Assembly (NCBI GenBank): GCA_023664185.1
Contig: JAMPGA010000001.1
Location: forward strand, 943,028-987,312
DNA: 44,285 nucleotides
Direction: 5' to 3'
DNA from: Muribaculaceae bacterium
GTDB lineage: Bacteria; Bacteroidota; Bacteroidia; Bacteroidales; Muribaculaceae
Shown here in pieces: positions 1 to 7,941 of this stretch; position 1 is the stretch's first letter; the number at the start of each line of letters is the position of its first letter. Position numbers and translations under genes: made by a program. The notes beneath the pieces were generated by a model. It saw nothing but the letters and a program-made list of their open reading frames with translations, was not told the origin of the DNA and searched no databases.

Positions 1-108
1 AGGGGGCATTTAATGGCTTCTTGCTGTACCTTTTCCTAAGACCTGAGTAGTTACAGAAATACCTGTATCCACGATTCGTCATTGATTTTCAATTTTTAAC
101 ACTTGCTT

Positions 109-140
109 TTTGTTGGTTTGGCGAAAAGTTTGTACCTTTG
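109..140 (+). promoter_or_regulatory. Promoter of the fimbrial operon
   Basis: TTTG at 109-112 is followed after 20 bp by TACCTTTG at 133-140, a close match to the Bacteroidetes vegetative promoter (TTTG, 19-21 bp, TAnnTTTG). Transcription would start near 147 and give a leader of about 390 nt before the first fimbrial gene. I saw no long inverted repeats around it inside the window, so phase inversion is not supported, but the sequence to the left is cut off. Confidence 0.7.
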
Positions 141-235
141 TATTTGCAAAAGAAGAAATCATACTCACAATAGATATAAAGATTCTTCCAAGTAACCTTT
201 AACCGTAAACTAACTTTACCACAACTACAAATATT

Positions 236-310
236 ATGAGCACAGTAATTCATGATATTTCACTGCTATACGGCGCCCTTCAAGTTCTCTATGAGCCTGG
301 GGCATGTTGA
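236..310 (+). CDS. Possible 24-aa leader peptide ORF in the fimbrial 5' leader
   Basis: A short frame runs from ATG at 236 to TGA at 308-310 and begins MSTVIHDISLLY. It lies about 90 nt after the predicted transcription start and 227 nt before the first fimbrial gene. It is hydrophobic in the middle and ends in Gly-Ala-Cys. I do not recognise it. The 311-537 remainder of the leader has no other convincing ORF. It could be a regulatory upstream ORF, a small structural peptide, or chance; only conservation can decide. Confidence 0.3.
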   Translation: MSTVIHDISLLYGALQVLYEPGAC

Positions 311-537
311 CGCCGTCAAAATGACAAATACGTAACCGTAAGAAGAAACACACCAAATTATTAACCATACGCTCTTGCCCGGTCGGGCCAAGAATATAAT
401 CATCCCCACTTGTATACATGCCGACACGTCGCATCCCGCTTGCGTGATCGTCGTCAAGGAATAAAGCCGTAGAGCCGCGAGTGTGCGAAACGCTTCCATC
501 CCGAGGCCTCGGTTTAAAACCCCTCAATGTGCATAAT

Positions 538-1119
538 ATGAAAGCCAAGTGCCTAATTCTAACAATTCTATGCCTGATGGCCACCTTTGGGGTTAGTGCC
601 CAGAAAGTGGCTGTGAAGAGCAACCTGCTTTACGACGCTCTGCTGTCGCCCAATGCAGGCGTGGAGGTTAAGCTCGCCCCAAAGTGGACATTCGATCTCA
701 GCGGCAACATCAATGCCTGGGATATCAACGACCACCGGTGGAAACACTGGCTCGTGCAGCCCGAAGGCCGCTACTGGTTCTGCGACGCCTTCTCCGGCCA
801 CTTCGTGGGTGCCCACCTGCTGGGAGGACAGTATAACTGGGGCAATCTCAACATCCCCTTCAAACTGTTTGGCACAGACTTCCGCAAGCTCAAGGACTAT
901 CGTTTTCAGGGTTGGTATGGAGGCGCAGGTGTAGTCTATGGATACTCCTGGATTCTCAACCGCCACTGGAACATCGAGGCCGTCATTGGCTTGGGATGGA
1001 CCTATACACAGTATGACAAATATGAGTGTAAGGACTGCGGCCAGAAGGTGGATCGCCGTCACCCCCACAACTACATAGGCCTCACCAAGGCCGCCATCGA
1101 CCTGGTTTATACATTCTGA
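538..1119 (+). CDS. DUF3575 domain protein (fimbrial operon, first gene)
   Basis: The protein has 193 residues. Its signal peptide (MKAKCLILTILCLMATFGVSA, cleavage near residue 21) is followed directly by QKVAVKSNLLYDALLSPN, the typical opening of the DUF3575 family, and the body alternates aromatic strands as in a small outer-membrane beta-barrel (GWYGGAGVVYGYSW, HNYIGLTKAAIDLVYTF with a terminal Phe). I chose the ATG at 538 because it starts the signal peptide; an in-frame GTG at 481 would only add a non-hydrophobic tail in front. DUF3575 genes regularly precede type V pilus genes in Bacteroidales, so a role in export or anchoring at the outer membrane is inferred. The next gene follows after 14 nt. 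The exact function is unknown. Confidence 0.88.
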   Translation: MKAKCLILTILCLMATFGVSAQKVAVKSNLLYDALLSPNAGVEVKLAPKWTFDLSGNINAWDINDHRWKHWLVQPEGRYWFCDAFSGHFVGAHLLGGQYNWGNLNIPFKLFGTDFRKLKDYRFQGWYGGAGVVYGYSWILNRHWNIEAVIGLGWTYTQYDKYECKDCGQKVDRRHPHNYIGLTKAAIDLVYTF

Positions 1120-1133
1120 TAGGAGACAAAGCT

Positions 1134-2624
1134 ATGAAACGTAACACTACCGCCATCATGCTCGGCGCGGCTCTCTTTGCAGCCGCCATGCCTGCCGCCC
1201 TCTGCGCTGCCCCCAACGCCGATGGCCACCTCCTTCAGGTGACATCCATAGATATAGCCCGTCAGGGTGCCAAAGGCCAGCGTCTGGCCGTGGCTCTGAC
1301 CATCGATCTCCGTTCAGTCGACCCCGGACGCGATCGCGAAGTGGTGTTCACTCCGCAGATCATATCGGCCAACGGTGCCGACACCGTCTCGCTCGCTCCC
1401 ATTCGAGTGGCCGGCCGCAACCGCTACTTCTCGCACATACGCAACAACGACCTCACCGACGACACCCGTCTCTATGAGGCCGGATCGAAAACCCCGATCG
1501 AGTATCGTGCCGAGACCGACTTCCTCCCCTGGATGGAGAAGTCGCGCGTGGAGATGGCCGAGCGCATAGGCCACTGCTGCGATCCCATCCTTCCCGCCGG
1601 AGAGACTCCTCTGGCCGAGATTGACTACTCGCTCCCCGCTTTCGAGCCTACTTTCCAGTTTGTAGACCTCACAGGCGACGAGCAGATAGAGCGCCAGGCC
1701 GAGGGTCGCGCGTTTGTCGACTTCATCGTAAACCGCACCGAGATCCGCGAAGGCTATCGCCGCAACCGCTTCGAGCTGGCCAAAATTCTCAACAGTATCC
1801 AGCTCGTTAAGGACGACCCCGATGCCATCATCACGGCCATCACCATCAAGGGTTTCGCATCGCCCGAGGGTCCATATCTCAACAACGTGCGTCTGGCCAT
1901 GGGCCGTACGCAGGCTCTAAAAGAGTATGTGCGCGAGCGCCTCAACTTCGCCCCTGAGATAATGCACACCGACTACGAGCCTGAGGACTGGGAAGGTCTC
2001 ATCAACAGCCTGGACACCATCGACATCCCCAACAAGGCTGAGATTGTGGCCATAGCTAAGTCAGACCTCGAGCCCGATCCCCGAAACTCGGAGATACAGA
2101 AGCGTTTCCCGCGCGAGTATAAGTTTATACTCGACAGTATCTATCCCGCTCTGCGCCACTCCGACTACACTGTAAAATATAACATCAAGACATACGTCGA
2201 CATCAACGAGCTCAAGCGTGTGTTCCGTCAGGATCCCACCAAGCTCCGTCCCATCGACTTCCAGCGCATAGCCGCCACCTATCCGGTGGAATCGCCCGAG
2301 TATGAGGAGGTTTACCTCAAAGCCTCGGAAGTTTATCCCACCGACCCGGAGGCCGCCCTCAACGCCGCCAACATCTATCTGAAACACGGCGACAAGGCCA
2401 AGGCTGCCGAGCGCCTGCAGCGTGCCGGCGACGGACCCCAGGCCAACTTCACCCGCGCCACCCTCGCAGCCATGAACGGCGACTGGGATCGCGCCCGCTC
2501 CCTCTTCATGGTAGCGGCCGAGGCAGGTTTTGAACCCGCAGCCGCCGAGCGCGACCGCGTGGACGACCTCTTGGAACGCACCAGTGTGACCTACCTTATC
2601 ACACCCGTGCCTGCTAAGAAATAA
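1134..2624 (+). CDS. DUF3868 / OmpA-like / TPR fimbrial assembly protein
   Basis: A 496-residue exported protein with a signal peptide cleaved near residue 25 (AALCAA). The first ~190 residues match the DUF3868 layout found upstream of Bacteroidales fimbrillins. A middle OmpA-like part (about 195-345) carries the peptidoglycan-binding-like signature IKGFASPEGPYLNN followed by LAMGRTQALKEYVRE. The C-terminal ~110 residues look like TPR helices (PEALNAANIYLKHGDKAKAAERL style pairs). Known homologues lie between DUF3575 and fimbrillin genes and are thought to help pilus assembly or link the pilus to the cell wall. It is co-transcribed with the DUF3575 gene and precedes the fimbrillin by 57 nt. 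Domain assignment is firm; mechanism is inference. Confidence 0.85.
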   Translation: MKRNTTAIMLGAALFAAAMPAALCAAPNADGHLLQVTSIDIARQGAKGQRLAVALTIDLRSVDPGRDREVVFTPQIISANGADTVSLAPIRVAGRNRYFSHIRNNDLTDDTRLYEAGSKTPIEYRAETDFLPWMEKSRVEMAERIGHCCDPILPAGETPLAEIDYSLPAFEPTFQFVDLTGDEQIERQAEGRAFVDFIVNRTEIREGYRRNRFELAKILNSIQLVKDDPDAIITAITIKGFASPEGPYLNNVRLAMGRTQALKEYVRERLNFAPEIMHTDYEPEDWEGLINSLDTIDIPNKAEIVAIAKSDLEPDPRNSEIQKRFPREYKFILDSIYPALRHSDYTVKYNIKTYVDINELKRVFRQDPTKLRPIDFQRIAATYPVESPEYEEVYLKASEVYPTDPEAALNAANIYLKHGDKAKAAERLQRAGDGPQANFTRATLAAMNGDWDRARSLFMVAAEAGFEPAAAERDRVDDLLERTSVTYLITPVPAKK

Positions 2625-2681
2625 CACACACACATTTACAATAGAAGAAATAAGAAAGAAAAACAATTTTAATCTCTAATC

Positions 2682-4508
2682 ATGAACAAATTTGCAAATC
2701 TCTTCATGGGCATAGCTGCCGTAGCTGCTCTTAGCGCCTGCTCGCAGGATGAGCCCATGAACAACGGCACAACCGACGGTGCCGGATCAGGCGAGAAAGC
2801 CTACATGACCGTCACCGTTAGCTCGTCAGGTAATATGAGCCGCTCCACTGAAAACCCTGGCTACGAGGACAGCGACAAGAATGCTGCTGAGAGCAAGGTG
2901 AAGAACGCCAAGTTCTTCTTTTTCGACGAGAAAGGCAACTTCGTGCTCAACGCAAAGATTATAAACCCCACCGGTGAAGATCCCACACCCGACAAAGACA
3001 AGAATCAGAATATCGAGTGGGAGAGCGCCAATGTGCTCGTGCTTGAGGATGTAAACTCAAAGAACTATCCCACCTACATGCTCACCGTGCTCAACATGGA
3101 CGGCTTCCAGGCTTCTGAGACTCTCGAGAAGACCTGCCAGGATCTGTCGATCTACGCTGAAAACTTCAACTTAGGCGCTGGCAAGGACGACAACTTCGTG
3201 ATGACCACCTCAAGCTACCGTCGCGGCGACAAGGATAACTTCCACTACACTGTCAACAAGCTCGACAACAAGAACTTCGCTCCTACCGCAAAAGCGGCTC
3301 TTGAAGCCACAGAAGATGGCGATGTTCAGCCCGTTGTTGTATATGTTGAGCGTCTTGCAGCCAAGGTGCAGCTCAATATCTCTGCCACCCCGAAGGTTGT
3401 TAACGGCAAGACTCTCTACAAGCTGGAGCAGACCGTAGCCGGCGACGCCAACGACGACAACAACCCCGACAGCACTGCCGACACCGATCTCTATCTCGAG
3501 GTTCTCGGCTGGACTCTCAACGGCACTGCCATCGACTCTTACATTTCAAAGCAGATCATGGATACCCAGGATAGAAACTGGTGGAACACAAATCCCTTCG
3601 CTGGCTGGGAGGCTACCTCTGACTTCCGTACATACTGGGCTGCTTCGCGCTCATATGACTATGTTAAGGATGCCGATACTCAGGCTGAGCGTCTGGCCTA
3701 CAAGACCATCTCCGACCTCAAGAGCTTCCAGAACAACTTTGGCGTAGGTACCACTACCAGCAAGGCTCTCTACTGCTACGAGAACACCAACCTCCCCAAG
3801 AACATCGTGACCAAGACCACAGGCGACGCTGTAAGCCAGTTCCAGGTTTACAACTCACGCGTCACCCACGTGATCCTCAATACCCGCATCTGCGACGAAA
3901 ATGGCAACCATATCGACATGATCAAGTATCGTGGCGTGCTCTTCACCGAGGAACACTTCATAAAATACGTGCTCAACGACATCAAGAACAACTTCGACAG
4001 CAAGCTCAACTACTACAAGAAAGATGGTGACAAGTATGTTCAGGTTGATGTAAAGGATGTTGAGTTCGAGAAAAAGGACAAGAGCTTCGAGGATGTCAAG
4101 CTCGTCGTAGCCAAGACCGTTACCGAGCTTTACAGAAAGAACGCTGAGGGCAAATACGAACTCATCGCCGATGGTGTTCAGGCTTTCCAGGCTGACCTCA
4201 CCCAGTATACCGCCAACAACGTACCCTCGCGCTACAAAGATGGTGCCAACATCTACTTCATCCCCATCGAGCACAATGCTGTGAGCGGCGTTGAAAAGGA
4301 CGACGAAGGCTACTATGGCGTGGTTCGTAACCACTGGTACAAGCTCGATATCAGCAAATTCTCAAAGGTAGGCCACGGTATCTACAATCCCGATGACGAT
4401 ACAACTGATCCCATCATCCCCGAAGATCCCGAAGATCCCTTGTACTACCTCTCTGCTAAGATCAACGTGCTTTCATGGCGTGTTATCACACAGAACGTAG
4501 AGCTCTAA
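2682..4508 (+). CDS. Mfa1-type major fimbrillin (type V pilus subunit)
   Basis: A 608-residue lipoprotein precursor with lipobox LSAC (Cys20). After the lipidated tail the sequence follows the fimbrillin plan: an N-terminal beta domain with KVKNAKFFFFDEKGNF, a central VYVERLAAKVQLNI motif where the N-terminal domain ends, and a large C-terminal domain including NHWYKLDISKFSKVG. The tail INVLSWRVITQNVEL is the Mfa1-type C-terminal strand that packs in polymerised subunits. In Porphyromonas type V pili, lipidated precursors reach the surface, are cleaved, and polymerise by strand exchange; the same is inferred here. Codon use is enriched for AAC/AAG/GAC, consistent with high expression. Strong hairpins follow directly, so it may be made in excess over the downstream subunits. 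Confidence 0.9.
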   Translation: MNKFANLFMGIAAVAALSACSQDEPMNNGTTDGAGSGEKAYMTVTVSSSGNMSRSTENPGYEDSDKNAAESKVKNAKFFFFDEKGNFVLNAKIINPTGEDPTPDKDKNQNIEWESANVLVLEDVNSKNYPTYMLTVLNMDGFQASETLEKTCQDLSIYAENFNLGAGKDDNFVMTTSSYRRGDKDNFHYTVNKLDNKNFAPTAKAALEATEDGDVQPVVVYVERLAAKVQLNISATPKVVNGKTLYKLEQTVAGDANDDNNPDSTADTDLYLEVLGWTLNGTAIDSYISKQIMDTQDRNWWNTNPFAGWEATSDFRTYWAASRSYDYVKDADTQAERLAYKTISDLKSFQNNFGVGTTTSKALYCYENTNLPKNIVTKTTGDAVSQFQVYNSRVTHVILNTRICDENGNHIDMIKYRGVLFTEEHFIKYVLNDIKNNFDSKLNYYKKDGDKYVQVDVKDVEFEKKDKSFEDVKLVVAKTVTELYRKNAEGKYELIADGVQAFQADLTQYTANNVPSRYKDGANIYFIPIEHNAVSGVEKDDEGYYGVVRNHWYKLDISKFSKVGHGIYNPDDDTTDPIIPEDPEDPLYYLSAKINVLSWRVITQNVEL

Positions 4509-4521
4509 TCTCTGACCCTTC

Positions 4522-4558
4522 ATCTCAGCCCGGGGGGACATTCCCCCGGGAATGAGAT
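4522..4558 (+). terminator. GC-rich hairpin after the fimbrillin gene
   Basis: Nested inverted repeat: ATCTCA/TGAGAT outside and CCCGGGGG (4529-4536) / CCCCCGGG (4543-4550) inside, loop of 6 nt. No T tract follows, so it is more likely an RNA 3'-end stabiliser or attenuator than a full terminator. Confidence 0.6.
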
Positions 4559-4571
4559 TCCAAAATACCAC

Positions 4572-4627
4572 TGCGGCCGGGGCGACTTAACCCGCCGCCT
4601 CCGGCCGCAATTTCCTATTTTTCTATT
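4572..4627 (+). terminator. Intrinsic terminator between fimbrillin and anchor genes
   Basis: TGCGGCCGG (4572-4580) pairs with CCGGCCGCA (4601-4609), with extra GCG/CGC pairing inside, followed by the T-rich run ATTTCCTATTTTTCTATT. It should reduce transcription into the downstream anchor and tip genes. The rest of this 313-nt gap (to 4821) holds no gene or promoter that I could support. Confidence 0.65.
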
Positions 4628-4821
4628 CAGATACTCTCTCTTACCATCAACTCTCTACCTCGAGAAAAACCAAAACAACCGCGTTGACTCAGCCACAACA
4701 TGCTGAAAGCACCGGGCAAGTCGACCAACTATTTTTTGACAATATCACTTTCATCCCCGCGATGAAAGACACCATATAGACAACAACCAATCTCCATCAC
4801 CTCCGAAAACTCAATACAAGG

Positions 4822-5871
4822 ATGAAACTTTTCAACCGCCTTTTCTCAATATTCGCCCTTTTGGCATCGGCTGTGGCTCTGACCGGCTGCAACGACATGA
4901 TATACGACGACGAGGGTGACTGCGACTTCAAGGTGAAGTTTGTATATGAAACCAACCTCAAGTTTACGGATGCCTTCCCCGCCGAAGTCTTCGAGGTGAC
5001 CCTCTATGTCATAGACCCCCAGACCGGTCAGATAATCTGGACAGGCTATGACTCGAGCGAAAACCTCAAGTCGAAGGACTACACCATGACCGTCCCAGTG
5101 CCCCGCGGCACTTACAACCTGGTGGCATGGTGCGGACGCGGACATCGCACTTCGTTTACCGTGGCCGGAGGCCAGCAGGCTACCCACCATACCGACTTGA
5201 GCTGCAAGCTCACCGACCGCGTCACCAAGACCCACATCGACGGACGCGACCTGGCACACTCTGAGACTGCTCTGGGCTCGCTCTTCCACGGCAAGGAGGA
5301 CAAGGTGGCCTTCAAGGAGCGCCGCGATCCCATCGTGGTTCACCTCACCAAGGACACCAACGATATCCACATCCTGCTCCAGCACCTCTCGGGCGAGAAC
5401 ATCGACCCCGACGACTTCCGCTTTGCCATCGAGACCGAAAACGGCTACATGGACTGGGACAACTCTCTGCTCCCCGATGAGTCTCTGGTATACCGCCCCC
5501 ACAGCGTGGTGGCCGGAACTGCCGGTGTAGAGATACCCAACTATAGCGGAGCGCGCGAGATAACAAGCGTCAGCACCGCCGTGGCCCACTTCACCGTAGG
5601 ACGCATCATGGAGGACCGTGCACGCGACTTCTGGCTCAACATCTACAACAAGGATGGCGAGCGCATAGTCCATGTGCCCTTCATAGACTACGCCCTGCTG
5701 GTGCGTGGCTATCACACCCGCCCCGACGGCTCAACCCTCGAGCCCCAGGACTACCTGGACTATCAGGACGACTATCCCATGACCTTCTTCCTCGACGAGA
5801 ACGGCCGCTGGATGAACGCCTATATTTATATCGAATCCTGGCGTGTGATACTTCAGGGCTCTGAACTCTGA
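4822..5871 (+). CDS. FimB/Mfa2-type fimbrial anchor lipoprotein
   Basis: A 349-residue lipoprotein with lipobox LTGC (Cys23). The N-terminal domain has the Mfa2/FimB family features DCDFKVKFVYETNLKFTDAF, a YVIDPQTGQI strand and the PRGTYNLVAWCG motif with paired cysteines. In Porphyromonas such proteins remain lipidated in the outer membrane and anchor the pilus base while setting its length. The C-terminus (YIYIESWRVILQGSEL) echoes the last strand of the fimbrillin encoded upstream, suggesting related packing against the shaft. It stands after two hairpins and is followed after 77 nt by a further subunit gene. Length and domain order are normal for the family. Confidence 0.85.
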   Translation: MKLFNRLFSIFALLASAVALTGCNDMIYDDEGDCDFKVKFVYETNLKFTDAFPAEVFEVTLYVIDPQTGQIIWTGYDSSENLKSKDYTMTVPVPRGTYNLVAWCGRGHRTSFTVAGGQQATHHTDLSCKLTDRVTKTHIDGRDLAHSETALGSLFHGKEDKVAFKERRDPIVVHLTKDTNDIHILLQHLSGENIDPDDFRFAIETENGYMDWDNSLLPDESLVYRPHSVVAGTAGVEIPNYSGAREITSVSTAVAHFTVGRIMEDRARDFWLNIYNKDGERIVHVPFIDYALLVRGYHTRPDGSTLEPQDYLDYQDDYPMTFFLDENGRWMNAYIYIESWRVILQGSEL

Positions 5872-5948
5872 TAACCACCCTCTACACCTAAAGCACACCC
5901 GGCTTCGACCTCTCTTTTTCTACAAAACAAAACAGGATACACACACTG

Positions 5949-7880
5949 ATGTTAAACACAGGCAAATACATATCACTCCTGATGGCGCTGATCATGGCTG
6001 TGGCCTGCCAGGACGACGATCTTGGCGGCGGCGGGCAGATGGGCGAGGCTGAGGTTTATCATGCCGGCTTCACCGTCACCGTGGCCTCGGATGGCAGCCG
6101 CAGTGCCTCTCGCGCCCCCTCGGAGGGGGAGTATGAGGCCGGCACAGCCAACGAAAACTTCATCGACATCGACGGAGGCGACTTCCAGGTGCTCATTTTC
6201 GACAAGGACGACCGCTATATAGCCACCCTCGAGAATATCGAGATAAAGCCCGAGGACTATGGCACACTGAAGCAGTATCATGTGAGCGGCACCGTGCTCG
6301 CCGCGCCCCTCGACGCCGTGAGCCGCACCTTCAAGGTGGTGATGCTGGCCAACTGGCAGCATCAGTATATCACACCCGTGGCCGGTGAGACTCGCCTGAG
6401 CGAGCTGGCCGAGCAGTCGACCTTCAGCTTCGACTACGACGCCGACCAGGATATAGTCAAGAAACCCATCCCGATGTTCGGAGTGACCAACGTGCTCTCC
6501 GGCCTGCAGTTCTTCGAAGGCTTCAACACCGACCTGGGTCGGCTCCACATGCTCCGCGCCTATGCCAAGATCAGGGTCAGAGTAGCCGAGGGCGATTTCA
6601 GCGCCCGCAGCGTCTCGCTCACCCTGGGCAATCCCTCAGGCTTCCGTGCACCCAAGGGGGTGAGCCGCCAGGACCAGTATGTGCATGGTTCATATGCCAA
6701 GGACTACTACCGTACACCCACCGTGCCCTCGGCTGCTACCACCGTGCTCACCCGCAATATCCCCTTCAAGAAAGGCTCCGACAACGTCTGGACCCTCTAC
6801 CTCCCCGAATTCCAGAATCTCAAGGACGGCTCGCCCCTCAGCGAGGGAGAGCGTGCCCGCATCAAGATAGAGTTTGAAGGGGGCGAGGACGACGGCTACA
6901 TCGACTTCAAATATTATAACGATCCTCCCTCCTATGCAGGCACCGACGTGAAGCGAGGCGACCACTTCGACATTCTGCGCAACACCGTCTACGACTTCAG
7001 CGTGAGCAAGGGTGCAGTGATTGTGGATGTCCAGCCCTTCTCGCAGGTTGAGCTCAACCCCCTCTTCGGGCTTGAGCGCGACGAGAATGGCAACATCATC
7101 GTGCGCGATGACAACGGCGACATCATCAAGATCATCGAAATCACAGGCAAGGAGCTTTACTTCAGTGACTTCGATATGTACAACCTCTCGGGCACCGGCG
7201 TGTTTGACGAAGTTGGCAATGTCCAGATGGCCTATCTCGACGACGGCCGCATGATGGTGTTCACCTATGCGTCGGGAACATTCAAGAAAGATGCTCTCAG
7301 CTATGCCGATCCTTCAAAAGAGCCCGTCGAGCAGAAGAAAGACCCCTATATGATACGCTGGGAGATTTACTCTTACGAAGCCCTGGAAAAGGAGCAGAAT
7401 CTTGTGCGCAAGATGTTCCTGATGGAAGAGTTTGAGGAGTATCGCTACGACTGGGCCGATGGCAAGTTCTGGCCTGTCAATCTCCACAACGTATACGACG
7501 ACGGCGCCACCGTGATACAGCGCTACCGCTATGCCTCGAAGGCCGACTACGACAGTGGCAAAGATCCGCAGTCAATCTCCATCGATTACTACTGCACCGA
7601 GGATGACAAAGCCAAAACCTATCGCTACGGCAACAAGATAGTGACCTACTATAAAGCCGGAGTCCCCTTCCGCAAAACCGAAATCGTCAAGAAGTATGAG
7701 CAGGGCATCGACGACTACAACGACGAGGCCTACGTAATAGACTACTATGAGATGGACGAGGACGGCAACTATCTCGAAGACGAGCAGGGTCGACGCATAC
7801 CCGTCTACAAACGCGACGAGAATGGCGACCTCATACCCATAATGGTATACAAATACTATTACACGGAGCTCGACGTCTGA
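5949..7880 (+). CDS. Fimbrillin-like accessory/tip lipoprotein
   Basis: A 643-residue lipoprotein with lipobox AVAC (Cys20). The N-terminal ~350 residues follow the fimbrillin-like beta fold: FTVTVASDGSRSASR near the N-terminus, FQVLIFDKDDRYIAT, FKVVMLANWQ, and LHMLRAYAKIRVRV where the first domain ends. A KGAVIVDVQPF strand (about 352-362) ends this part. The remaining ~270 residues are unusual, rich in Tyr, Asp, Glu and Lys, with repeated short DxNGD/DENGxL-like units and an acidic C-terminus ending KYYYTELDV. Such genes behind Mfa2-type anchors usually encode minor subunits at the pilus tip (compare Mfa3/Mfa4 and FimC/FimD). Exact family not named. Confidence 0.75.
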   Translation: MLNTGKYISLLMALIMAVACQDDDLGGGGQMGEAEVYHAGFTVTVASDGSRSASRAPSEGEYEAGTANENFIDIDGGDFQVLIFDKDDRYIATLENIEIKPEDYGTLKQYHVSGTVLAAPLDAVSRTFKVVMLANWQHQYITPVAGETRLSELAEQSTFSFDYDADQDIVKKPIPMFGVTNVLSGLQFFEGFNTDLGRLHMLRAYAKIRVRVAEGDFSARSVSLTLGNPSGFRAPKGVSRQDQYVHGSYAKDYYRTPTVPSAATTVLTRNIPFKKGSDNVWTLYLPEFQNLKDGSPLSEGERARIKIEFEGGEDDGYIDFKYYNDPPSYAGTDVKRGDHFDILRNTVYDFSVSKGAVIVDVQPFSQVELNPLFGLERDENGNIIVRDDNGDIIKIIEITGKELYFSDFDMYNLSGTGVFDEVGNVQMAYLDDGRMMVFTYASGTFKKDALSYADPSKEPVEQKKDPYMIRWEIYSYEALEKEQNLVRKMFLMEEFEEYRYDWADGKFWPVNLHNVYDDGATVIQRYRYASKADYDSGKDPQSISIDYYCTEDDKAKTYRYGNKIVTYYKAGVPFRKTEIVKKYEQGIDDYNDEAYVIDYYEMDEDGNYLEDEQGRRIPVYKRDENGDLIPIMVYKYYYTELDV

Positions 7881-7941
7881 CTAACTACACCAACCAGCGG
7901 TAAGATCTCGCATCTCCCCGACATATTAGCATAAAGAATCA

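Noticed and set aside
1..240. Invertible (phase-variable) promoter for the pilus operon
   Set aside because: No flanking inverted repeats could be found in the visible bases, and no invertase gene is in the window. The left side is missing, so this is not excluded.
234..623. 129-codon open frame on the - strand across the fimbrial leader
   Set aside because: Overlaps the promoter-driven leader and the signal peptide of the DUF3575 gene; no family resemblance or promoter.
4846..5715. Long open frame (289 codons) antisense to the anchor gene
   Set aside because: It mirrors the codon bias of the real gene on the + strand, has no domain pattern or promoter, and lies entirely inside a recognised gene.
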